Both the position numbers and the translations under genes were made by a program. Source: an uncultured Chlamydiae bacterium (lineage in GTDB: Bacteria; Chlamydiota; Chlamydiia; Chlamydiales; SM23-39). From it: a DNA stretch of 13,761 nt. A model generated the notes under the pieces. That model was given only the letters and a program-made list of their open reading frames with translations. It was not told where the DNA came from and did no database searches. The stretch covers positions 1 to 13,761 of the forward strand of contig CAISYW010000079.1 in the NCBI GenBank assembly GCA_903889795.1. Direction: 5' to 3'. Below are positions 6,901-13,576 of the stretch, one piece after another (within the stretch, counting starts at the first letter, position 1; each line of letters opens with the position of its first letter).

Positions 6901-6934
6901 CTGAAAAAATGCATCTTCCAAGTATAATACTTGG
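6901..6934 (+). promoter_or_regulatory. Promoter with palindrome over the -10 box, before the pseudouridine synthase gene
   Basis: A consensus TATAAT (6923-6928) sits 9 nt before the ATG at 6938, with a weak -35-like CTGAAA (6901-6906) at a 16-nt spacer. The -10 lies in the middle of a perfect 17-bp palindrome, CCAAGTATAATACTTGG (6918-6934, 8-bp arms around one base). A dimeric regulator bound there would block the promoter. No Shine-Dalgarno is present, so the transcript is probably leaderless. Confidence 0.5.
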
Positions 6935-6937
6935 CCT

Positions 6938-7684
6938 ATGGAAGACAAACGATTAAGTAAAGCACTCGCCGCAGCAGGAATTGCTTCGCGCCGCGCCTGC
7001 GAAGAAATCATTTTTTCCGGCAGGGTCAAAGTTAATGGCATTGTTGTTCGCATTCCCCAAACACTCGTCGATTGGCAAAGAGATCAGATCTCTGTAGACG
7101 AAGCTGTGATTGGCGGCGAACAAAAAAAACTCTACTTCATGTTAAACAAGCCCCCGGGCTACCTCTGCTCCAACGTCCGGCCGGGAAATAAGCGCATTGT
7201 GCTCGATCTATTCTCCGACCAGTCGGAGCGCCTGTTCACTGTCGGCCGCCTGGACCGAGACACCACAGGCCTTCTGATTGTGACCAACGACGGTCACTTC
7301 GCCAATCGACTGATCCACCCCTCTTCCAACATCACCAAAGAATATGTCGTCAAGGTATGTCAAGAAATTACCGGAGAGCATCTCGAAACCCTTTCACAAG
7401 GCGCGAGGGTCGACGACAAATGGGTACGCCCGGTATTCGTGCAAAAAGTTCGACGCGGGACCTTTAAGATCTGCGTCAAAGAGGGGAAAAAACATGAGGT
7501 GCGCATTATCGCAGAGCGCGCTCAGCTAAAAATCTCGGAGCTCACACGCATCCGTATCGGCAATCTGATTCTCGGATCGTTGCCCGAGGGTGAGTATCGT
7601 CCCCTCACCGCACGTGAGCAAGAGAGCTTTTTGTCCCAATCAGATCAGCCGCGCCCCGCGCGTCAAAGCTGCTCAAAGCCATAA
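6938..7684 (+). CDS. RsuA/RluB/RluF-family pseudouridine synthase
   Basis: Isomerises a specific uridine in ribosomal RNA to pseudouridine; cytoplasmic. The 248-residue product has an N-terminal S4 RNA-binding domain (RLSKALAAAGIASRRACEEIIFSGRVKVNG, about residues 5-60). The catalytic domain follows, with YFMLNKPPGYLCS at about 66-78 and the active-site motif GRLDRDTTGLL at 103-113, where D106 is the catalytic aspartate. This is the RsuA/RluB/RluE/RluF branch; sequence alone does not fix the target uridine, so I give no symbol. In C. trachomatis a member of this family (yjbC) lies next to pgm, as here (from memory). There is no Shine-Dalgarno, and the ATG lies 9 nt after a TATAAT box. A large hairpin follows the stop. 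Confidence 0.92.
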   Translation: MEDKRLSKALAAAGIASRRACEEIIFSGRVKVNGIVVRIPQTLVDWQRDQISVDEAVIGGEQKKLYFMLNKPPGYLCSNVRPGNKRIVLDLFSDQSERLFTVGRLDRDTTGLLIVTNDGHFANRLIHPSSNITKEYVVKVCQEITGEHLETLSQGARVDDKWVRPVFVQKVRRGTFKICVKEGKKHEVRIIAERAQLKISELTRIRIGNLILGSLPEGEYRPLTAREQESFLSQSDQPRPARQSCSKP

Positions 7685-7689
7685 TTTCT

Positions 7690-7738
7690 TAAGGAGACGC
7701 CGAATAAGTGCTGTCATGACTTATTCAGTGTTTCCTTA
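7690..7738 (+). terminator. Long hairpin after the pseudouridine synthase gene, probable terminator
   Basis: 7690-7709 pairs with 7719-7738 over 20 positions, with one mismatch and two G-U wobbles, around a 9-nt loop (GCTGTCATG). Pairing can extend by about three more bases outward. It starts 5 nt after the TAA stop. The nearest T-run (7747-7751) lies 8 nt beyond the stem, so this is not a textbook terminator, but a stem this stable should at least protect the 3' end. Confidence 0.65.
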
Positions 7739-7740
7739 GG

Positions 7741-7948
7741 AGTGGATTTTTCTATCTTTCGGATGATAGAGGTGATTGCAAAACTCGCTTTGAGAGTCAA
7801 ATTCGATGATTTTTTCGCTGATTTGATTTCTCGTAAAGCGACATATCCTTTTGGCCATAGGCGCTTTGCGAGAAATTCAAAACCAGCGGAAAAAGGGCGG
7901 ATTTGACTCCGAATGGAGTCTTGCAATTACCTCGATTCAAAATCCACT
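7741..7948. repeat. 208-bp imperfect inverted repeat (fold-back element)
   Basis: The left arm (7741-7840) and right arm (7862-7948) pair along almost their whole length. Segments: 7741-7750 with 7939-7948 (10 bp, perfect); 7769-7786 with 7916-7933 (18 positions, one mismatch, one wobble); 7794-7805 with 7898-7909 (12 bp, one wobble); 7810-7820 with 7884-7894; and 7826-7840 with 7862-7876 (15 bp, one wobble). The central loop is about 21 nt. The left arm carries an extra small hairpin at 7751-7770. No protein gene is supported here. The pattern suits a MITE-like fold-back element or a long structured leader of glgP; no clear target-site duplication is seen. Confidence 0.85.
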
Positions 7949-7966
7949 TTTGATTATGGTGCGGTT

Positions 7967-10504
7967 ATGGACTTAAATGAAAAAGCCGACGCTCTAATCC
8001 AAAAGATTAAGCACTACACCATCGCTCATAGCGGACGAACCCCTGAAGAAACCTCAGCTGAAGAATTTTACATAGCGCTATGTTCCGCTTTGCGAGAAGA
8101 AATCACCGTCAATTGGTCGGCGACCACACACACGTGGGCGAAAAATAAACCGAGAATTCTCTACTACCTTTCCATGGAGTACCTTCCGGGGCGCTTCACC
8201 GGAAATAACATTACGAATATCGGCGCAACCGATTTGGTGAAATTAGTCCTATCAAAAACAAATCGCACCTACTTCGATCTCATTAACTGTGAGTCCGACC
8301 CGGGAATAGGAAACGGAGGACTGGGAAGACTCGCTTCCTGCCTTCTCGATTCATTGGCCACTCTTCAATATCCGGCAAGAGCCTACGGGCTGCGTTATCA
8401 ATATGGAGTCTTTGAACAAGAGATCTGGAATGGGGCACAAGTAGAGCGCCCCGATTGTTGGCTTCTGAACGCCTATCCATGGGAAGTACTCAGCGATGAA
8501 TTTGCCGTTAAAGTCTACTTTCGCGGACGGCCGATTCAAGGTCAAAATACTCACTGCGATGATGTTTATCTTTTAGAAGATTATGAAGAAGTGCGCGCAC
8601 TTCCCTACGACACCCCTGCCGTCGGTTTTTCTGAGGAAAATAATTTCTCCGTGCTCAGCTGCCGCCTCTGGTCCACCAAAGAATCGCCCCGCAATTTTCA
8701 ACTTCAAAGGTTTAACGAAGGATTTCTAGATCAGGCAGCGGAAAACACCTCGCTCACTGACGTTCTCTACCCCAATGATCAAACAGAAATAGGCCGCCGC
8801 GTTCGACTCAAACAAGAAATGCTCCTCGTCTCAGCCTCATTGAAAGACATCATTCGACGCCATGTACACATTTATGGGGACATTCACTCTTTTGCCGACA
8901 AAGTGCGCATCCAGATCAATGATACCCACCCCGCGCTCGTCATTGCTGAATTAGTTCGGATTTTAACAAAAAATTTCGACTGCTCCTGGAAAAACGCCTT
9001 CGAAATTACACAAACTTGCTGCAGCTACACCAATCATACAATTTTGCGCGAAGCTCTGGAAGAGTGGGGCGAGGAAAGAATGCGCGAGCTGATCCCGCGT
9101 CAATTTCTCGTCATTCAAAGATTAAATGCCGATTTTTGCTCATTGATTCGAAACCGGTTTCCCAATGATGAAGATCGCGTGCGGCGAATGTCGATCATTG
9201 AAAATGGCCAAGTCCGGATGGCGCATCTCGCGATCTATGGCAGCCACAAGGTAAATGGCGTTGCCCAACTCCATAGCGATATCCTCAAACAAAAAGTTTT
9301 TCATGATTTTTACGAAATGGATCCGGAAAAATTCGTCAATGTGACAAATGGAGTCACACAACGCCGCTGGCTTCTTCATGCGAACCCCCTTCTGTCTGCA
9401 TTCATCTCGGAACGAATCGGCCGTAACTGGATTCGTGATTTTGATTCCATCGCTCGTCTGGCTGATTTTGCAAGCGATGTAAAAAGCCAGCAGGAATTTA
9501 TAAAAATCAAACGAAAAAACCAACAATCGCTCGTCGATTTTCTGACTATGGAAAACCCGGTGCGCGATGAAAAAGGCCGAGCGATCACTAACTCAAGCTC
9601 ACTGAACATCGAGGCCATTTTCGATGTGCATGTGAAACGTTTCCATGAATATAAACGCCAACTTCTCAATGCCCTGCATCTGATCATGATTTACCATGAG
9701 ATCAAGGACTCCAAAGCGGATCGTTTTCCCCGCATGTCGATATTCGGCGGCAAGTCGGCAGCCGGATACGAAAGAGCCAAGCAGATTATCCAGCTCATCT
9801 GCGCCATGTCGCGCAAGATCAATCAAGATCCGGCAGTCAACAACCGTTTATGCATTGCTTTTATCGAAAATTACAATGTCTCAAAAGCGGAAATTATCAT
9901 TCCCGCTGCGGATCTCTCTGAGCAAATCTCCACAGCCGGATGGGAAGCCTCCGGCACGGGCAACATGAAATTCTCAATCAACGGCGCTTTGACCATCGGC
10001 ACAGAAGATGGAGCCAATGTCGAAATGCGGCAAGGCGTCACCGATCGCTGGTGGCCATTCCGATTTGGAGCAACGGCCGAAGAAAATGCTCACGCCCCCG
10101 ACTATCGCAGCCGCGATATTTATACTCAGGATGAAGCCATCCGCCGAGCAATGGACACTCTCATTGATGGGACCTTCGCTGAAAATGCACAAGAACGATC
10201 TGCCTTCGCAGCAATTCATCAGAGCTTGCTCGACTACGACCGTTTTTTTGTCTTAAGAGATATGCGCCCCTATTACGAAACTCAAAAGAAAGTTGAGAAG
10301 CTCTACCGTAATCCCTCCCAATGGGCAGAAATCGCAATTCACAATATCGCAGGGATGGGACGATTTTCCTCTGATGAATCCATTCGCAACTACGCCAAAC
10401 TGATTTGGGATATCAAACCTTGCCCCCCCGATTCAGAAGTTCTTGCTCATATGCGCAATGAATATTCCGGGCAAACCAATTATCGGCTCACGACAAAACG
10501 ATAA
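7967..10504 (+). CDS. glgP: Glycogen/alpha-glucan phosphorylase
   Basis: GT35-family enzyme that releases glucose-1-phosphate from the non-reducing ends of glycogen, using pyridoxal phosphate; cytoplasmic. The 845-residue product shows YLSMEYLPGR and the glycine loop GIGNGGLGRLA near the N-terminus, INDTHPAL in the middle, VKRFHEYKRQLLN, and the PLP-lysine signature EASGTGNMKFSINGAL with K668 as the cofactor lysine. Length is close to the bacterial norm of about 800-840. The frame is open from an ATG at 7913, but those 18 extra codons lie inside the right arm of the inverted repeat and have no ribosome site. The ATG at 7967 begins the conserved helix (MDLNEKADALIQKI) and has a weak GGTG 5 nt upstream. 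The gene stands alone; Chlamydiae store and use glycogen, so a complete phosphorylase is expected. It is convergent with the solute-binding lipoprotein gene. Confidence 0.96.
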   Translation: MDLNEKADALIQKIKHYTIAHSGRTPEETSAEEFYIALCSALREEITVNWSATTHTWAKNKPRILYYLSMEYLPGRFTGNNITNIGATDLVKLVLSKTNRTYFDLINCESDPGIGNGGLGRLASCLLDSLATLQYPARAYGLRYQYGVFEQEIWNGAQVERPDCWLLNAYPWEVLSDEFAVKVYFRGRPIQGQNTHCDDVYLLEDYEEVRALPYDTPAVGFSEENNFSVLSCRLWSTKESPRNFQLQRFNEGFLDQAAENTSLTDVLYPNDQTEIGRRVRLKQEMLLVSASLKDIIRRHVHIYGDIHSFADKVRIQINDTHPALVIAELVRILTKNFDCSWKNAFEITQTCCSYTNHTILREALEEWGEERMRELIPRQFLVIQRLNADFCSLIRNRFPNDEDRVRRMSIIENGQVRMAHLAIYGSHKVNGVAQLHSDILKQKVFHDFYEMDPEKFVNVTNGVTQRRWLLHANPLLSAFISERIGRNWIRDFDSIARLADFASDVKSQQEFIKIKRKNQQSLVDFLTMENPVRDEKGRAITNSSSLNIEAIFDVHVKRFHEYKRQLLNALHLIMIYHEIKDSKADRFPRMSIFGGKSAAGYERAKQIIQLICAMSRKINQDPAVNNRLCIAFIENYNVSKAEIIIPAADLSEQISTAGWEASGTGNMKFSINGALTIGTEDGANVEMRQGVTDRWWPFRFGATAEENAHAPDYRSRDIYTQDEAIRRAMDTLIDGTFAENAQERSAFAAIHQSLLDYDRFFVLRDMRPYYETQKKVEKLYRNPSQWAEIAIHNIAGMGRFSSDESIRNYAKLIWDIKPCPPDSEVLAHMRNEYSGQTNYRLTTKR

Positions 10505-10518
10505 TTTAAATATCTAGT

Positions 10519-10683
10519 AGATCGATTCCAAAATAACGTGGCAATCTGCTTGCTGCGGCTTTACCATATCAATCCTCTCTCGTCGGCCATGGTTTTACCA
10601 TGACCTCCTCACTCGGAACGCTAGCGCTTTGATCTGGTTTTGCCTCGCTTGCGCATTTTGCCACGTTATTTTGGAATCAATCT
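10519..10683. repeat. 165-bp element with 26-bp terminal inverted repeats
   Basis: 10524-10544 and 10658-10678 are perfect 21-bp reverse complements; pairing extends outward to 10519 and 10683 with a single mismatch (26 positions). The interior has a smaller hairpin (GGCCATGG 10585-10592 with CCATGACC 10598-10605), an imperfect direct repeat starting TTTACCAT at about 10560 and again at 10594, and the palindrome CGCTAGCG (10619-10626). No coding potential is seen. It fills the gap between convergent glgP and the lipoprotein gene and includes the latter's stop codon. It could be a MITE-like insertion, a bidirectional terminator, or both. Confidence 0.85.
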
Positions 10684-11432
10684 GCCAGTTGCCACTTCTT
10701 AAGTAATTTTTGGAGCTTTTTTTTCTTAATGAGATATTGAAGGTTTTGATCGAACATCTTCACTGCATTCGACGAATCCCCTTTCAAGGTCACAAGATGA
10801 AGACCCAAATCCGTGAGCGAAGGACCGCAGATTTTTAGTTTTCCGGCATAAGATCCTCTCACAAAACCAACAGCAGTGAGCCGATCAAGAACGATTCCTT
10901 CCACTTCATTGTTGATAATAGCGTCGAAAATTTCAGGAACCGATTCATAAATACGCATGATCACGTCAGGATACTTTTGCATAACGCGCCAGTCCTGATT
11001 GCCGGAAAGCACCCCGGCAACACCATTCGATATTTCCTGCAATCCCTTCATGCTCGATTGACTCTCGGTAACAAATACCAGGCCGAGATCGAGAAAATTG
11101 CGGGAAAAGTCATATTTCGCCTGATTGAACGGATAAGCGGGAAACGAAGTGAGCACGGCATCATAACGCCGGAGTTTTAATCCCTCCAGCAATGAATCCC
11201 AGTTCGAGCCGATACGCTGAAATTCAACATTGCTATGCCGAGAGATTTCGAGTAGCAGCTCATCGACAAAACCATTGACGTAGAACTGTTTATCCTGGAA
11301 ATCTTGAGGATACCAGTTCGGATCAATTCCAATCCGGATAACCTGAGAACTACCTCTGCTGCATGCGGGTAGCAAAAAGGCCATCCATCCAGTGAAAATC
11401 AAAATCGACAAATAAATCAGGATTCGTTTCAT
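10677..11432 (-). CDS. Family-3 extracellular solute-binding lipoprotein (amino-acid ABC transporter type)
   Basis: Predicted 251 residues, the ligand-binding part of a polar-amino-acid type ABC importer. A signal peptide with lipobox LPAC (C24) indicates a lipoprotein anchored at the membrane. Residues about 31-250 follow the SBP_bac_3 fold: VIRIGIDPNWYPQDF, NGFVDELLLEI, LLEGLKLRRYDAVLTSF, YDFSRNFLDLGLVFV, GVAGVLSG and EVEGIVLDRLTAVGF. The stretch after YDAVLTSF usually holds the arginine that grips the ligand alpha-carboxylate (R77 of the LAO-binding protein). Here that position reads N103 by my hand alignment, so the ligand may not be an ordinary amino acid. No permease or ATPase gene is adjacent. 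The start is the ATG at 11432 with only a very close AGGT before it. The stop codon lies within the right inverted repeat of the element beyond. Confidence 0.88.
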   Translation of the reverse strand: MKRILIYLSILIFTGWMAFLLPACSRGSSQVIRIGIDPNWYPQDFQDKQFYVNGFVDELLLEISRHSNVEFQRIGSNWDSLLEGLKLRRYDAVLTSFPAYPFNQAKYDFSRNFLDLGLVFVTESQSSMKGLQEISNGVAGVLSGNQDWRVMQKYPDVIMRIYESVPEIFDAIINNEVEGIVLDRLTAVGFVRGSYAGKLKICGPSLTDLGLHLVTLKGDSSNAVKMFDQNLQYLIKKKKLQKLLKKWQLAD

Positions 11433-11447
11433 ACCTACAATGTAAAA

Positions 11448-11461
11448 AAATAGATCTATTT
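11448..11461. repeat. 14-bp palindrome upstream of the solute-binding protein gene
   Basis: AAATAGATCTATTT is a perfect palindrome 15 nt upstream of the lipoprotein ATG, between weak -35-like (TTTCAG) and -10-like (TACATT) hexamers on the minus strand (17-nt spacer). It could be an operator, but short AT-rich palindromes also occur by chance. Confidence 0.35.
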
Positions 11462-11484
11462 CTGAAAGGGGGAAGAAAATTTCC

Positions 11485-11514
11485 TCGACATTGCCTCCTG
11501 TAAGAATTTAAAAT
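11485..11514 (+). promoter_or_regulatory. Candidate promoter of the glycosyltransferase pair
   Basis: A -35-like TCGACA (11485-11490, 5 of 6) and a -10-like TAAAAT (11509-11514, 5 of 6) are separated by 18 nt. The -10 ends 8 nt before the ATG at 11523. No Shine-Dalgarno lies between, so a leaderless message is suggested, as for the pseudouridine synthase gene. Confidence 0.45.
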
Positions 11515-11522
11515 ATGTGCCC

Positions 11523-12590
11523 ATGAGCTCTTGGAAAAACAGTCTGATCCGCCGATTTGCCTTATTGCGCAGCTCCACACCAAGTTGTGCGGAAGAAATC
11601 CAACGCATCCTCGTCGTTTCGACAACTGCGATGGGCGACACATTGTGGGCGACGCCGTCGCTCGCCAATCTCCGACGCCATTTTCCAAAGGCTTTTATCA
11701 CTGTTTTAACGAGTCCCGTCGGCCAGCAAACCTTAAAATACAATCCTCATATCGATCGCCTCATCCTTCTCAAAGAACCGATGCTGCTGCATTTATTTTC
11801 ACTTTTGAAAATATTCAGGCAAGAAAAGTTCGACGCAGCCCTGATTTTGCACGCCTCGCAAAGGCTCATCCTACCGCTTTGTTCTCTAAGCGGCATTCCG
11901 CGCATCATTGGCACAAAAGGAATTAACAAAGGCCTCGATGATATGCTCACGGATCCCCTTGAAGCGCAATTTGAGCATGAAGTCGAACGGCGTTTCAGAA
12001 TTCTCGATCGTTTAAATGTACCTCGCGTCGTCCGCAATCTTTCCTATCATGTTCAACCATCCGAGCAGAGTGCAGCGCGTCAATATATTGGAGAGACTGA
12101 CAAACCGCTGATCGCCATCCATCCCGGCTCCAAAGAGCCTTTTCGCCGCTGGCCTGCGAGTTGCTTTGCAACAGTCGGCCGAGCGCTCCAGGAAAAATTT
12201 GGCTGTGAAATCTTTTTGACCGGCACCCCTTCAGAAAAAAAACTGCTCCAAAAAATCCAAGAGAGCCTCCCTCAAGCTCGGATCGTTTCTTCACCATCGA
12301 TCCGATTTCTCGGAGCTTTTTTAGAACAGATGAATCTTGTATTGAGCAATGACACCGGCCCCTTTCATCTTGCCTGCGCTCTAAACCGTCCAACAATTGG
12401 TCTTTATGTCTCCACCGATCCGCGTCTTTGCGGGCCATATCATGCCCCTCATGCCATCGCGATTTCCCGCTCCGAGACGTGTACTCCATGCATCAAACGT
12501 CGATGCCGCGATCCTTTTTGCTTTTTACAAATCTCCCCTGATGAAGTCATCGACGCTTGTTCGAAGATGCTGCGCCACCCGGGGAGCTGA
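11523..12590 (+). CDS. Glycosyltransferase family 9 (heptosyltransferase-like)
   Basis: Predicted 355-residue GT-B fold enzyme of the LPS heptosyltransferase family, transferring a sugar from a nucleotide donor onto a cell-surface glycan precursor at the inner face of the membrane. Visible signatures are STTAMGDTLWATPSLANLRRHFP, with D39 at the position of the WaaC catalytic aspartate; IHPGSKEPFRRWP in the second domain; SNDTGPFHLACAL with D277-T-G-x2-H282, the donor-binding motif; and a C-terminal cysteine cluster C320-x2-C323-x4-C328-x4-C333 common in this family. A GTG at 11517 is a possible alternative start; I prefer the ATG at 11523. Its stop overlaps the next gene's ATG (TGATG), so the two transferases act together. 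Chlamydiaceae LPS is known to lack heptose, so the acceptor and donor sugar here are open. I do not assign a waa symbol. Confidence 0.9.
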   Translation: MSSWKNSLIRRFALLRSSTPSCAEEIQRILVVSTTAMGDTLWATPSLANLRRHFPKAFITVLTSPVGQQTLKYNPHIDRLILLKEPMLLHLFSLLKIFRQEKFDAALILHASQRLILPLCSLSGIPRIIGTKGINKGLDDMLTDPLEAQFEHEVERRFRILDRLNVPRVVRNLSYHVQPSEQSAARQYIGETDKPLIAIHPGSKEPFRRWPASCFATVGRALQEKFGCEIFLTGTPSEKKLLQKIQESLPQARIVSSPSIRFLGAFLEQMNLVLSNDTGPFHLACALNRPTIGLYVSTDPRLCGPYHAPHAIAISRSETCTPCIKRRCRDPFCFLQISPDEVIDACSKMLRHPGS

Positions 12591-12592
12591 TG

Positions 12593-13576
12593 ATGCGTTT
12601 TCCAAAAGTTTTGATCCTGATTCTCAATTGGAATGGCAAAACCGATACCCTCGAATGCCTCGCTTCTCTGGCAGCGGCCCAACCCAATCCCCTCTTCTCC
12701 ACCTTGATCGTTGACAATGGTTCGAGCGATGACTCCGTTCATGCCATTCGAGCTGCTTATCCGGATGTTCCCATTCTCGAAACAAAAAAAAATCTCGGAT
12801 TCGCGGGCGGCAACAATGCGGGCATTCGCTGGGCCCTCGGTAAATCCTTTGAATGGATCTTGCTATTGAATAACGATACCGTCGTCGCGCCCGATCTCAT
12901 TAAAAGATTGATGGATGCAGCCAAAAAAAAGCCCTCCGTCAAAATATGGGGAGCCAAAATTTATCGCTACCACGATCGAGGGCGGATCGATCATTTAGGC
13001 GGATTTTGGGATCAAACTCGAGCGGAATTTGTCTCGCACGCCTCCGGCCAGCTTGACGACGGATCATTCGAAGAGATGCAAAGAGTCGATTACGTTTGCG
13101 GCGCAGCGCTTTTGATGCACACGAGCGTTCCCCAAACCATTGGACTTTTGGAAGAGAGCTTTTTTCTTCTTTGGGAAGAAAGCGATTTTTGCACACGGGC
13201 TCGCCATGCCGGCTTTGAGATCTGGACCGCTCCGCAAGCCAGGATTTGGCATAAAGTATCAGCCTCGTTTATTGGCGGCAAGCCCCACATGCAATATTTT
13301 TGGTGGCGGAACCGTCTGTTGTGGATCCATCGCAATTGTTCTCCTTCGGAAAAAAAACAGATCTACATTCGTCTTATTTTGCCGGAGATAGCCAAGAACA
13401 TGAAGCTGGCCTTTTTAAAAACGGCGCAGGTAGCTCTGCTTCGCCTTATCGGTCGTTCCTTTAATCCGGAACGCAGCGGGAAAGCTCGGCGCTACAGAGC
13501 GGGATGCCGAGGAATTTGGCACTATTTCATGGGTAGATTTGGCAATTGTCCCAATTCTTATCAACGCCCGTCTTGA
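12593..13576 (+). CDS. Glycosyltransferase family 2 (rhamnosyltransferase-like)
   Basis: Predicted 327-residue GT-A fold transferase without membrane segments. In order: ILNWNGKTDTLECL (10-23), VDNGSSDDS (40-48, nucleotide binding), NLGFAGGNNAGI (67-78, typical of the WbbL/rhamnosyltransferase branch), LLNNDT with D95 as the DxD-like metal site, VCGAALL, and EESDFCTRARHAGFE, containing the likely catalytic ED-type region. ATGs at 12590 and 12593 are adjacent. The GGGGAG site at 12581-12586 is spaced better from 12593 (6 nt), while 12590 overlaps the upstream stop; either is possible. The gene forms a two-gene unit with the GT9 transferase, suggesting assembly of a short surface glycan or LPS core. 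Its last 16 bases overlap the convergent efflux-protein gene. Confidence 0.9.
   Translation: MRFPKVLILILNWNGKTDTLECLASLAAAQPNPLFSTLIVDNGSSDDSVHAIRAAYPDVPILETKKNLGFAGGNNAGIRWALGKSFEWILLLNNDTVVAPDLIKRLMDAAKKKPSVKIWGAKIYRYHDRGRIDHLGGFWDQTRAEFVSHASGQLDDGSFEEMQRVDYVCGAALLMHTSVPQTIGLLEESFFLLWEESDFCTRARHAGFEIWTAPQARIWHKVSASFIGGKPHMQYFWWRNRLLWIHRNCSPSEKKQIYIRLILPEIAKNMKLAFLKTAQVALLRLIGRSFNPERSGKARRYRAGCRGIWHYFMGRFGNCPNSYQRPS

Noticed and set aside
7714..7926. A 70-codon minus-strand frame in the gap before glgP
   Set aside because: It consists almost entirely of the two arms of the inverted repeat; its product has no recognisable features.
7913..7966. Upstream ATG extending glycogen phosphorylase by 18 residues
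   Set aside because: The extension lies in the right arm of the inverted repeat, has no ribosome site and no family similarity; the ATG at 7967 fits the conserved N-terminus.
11995..12489. A 164-codon minus-strand frame opposite the GT9 gene
   Set aside because: The plus strand carries a complete GT9 protein with conserved motifs; the opposite product is low-complexity and unrecognisable.
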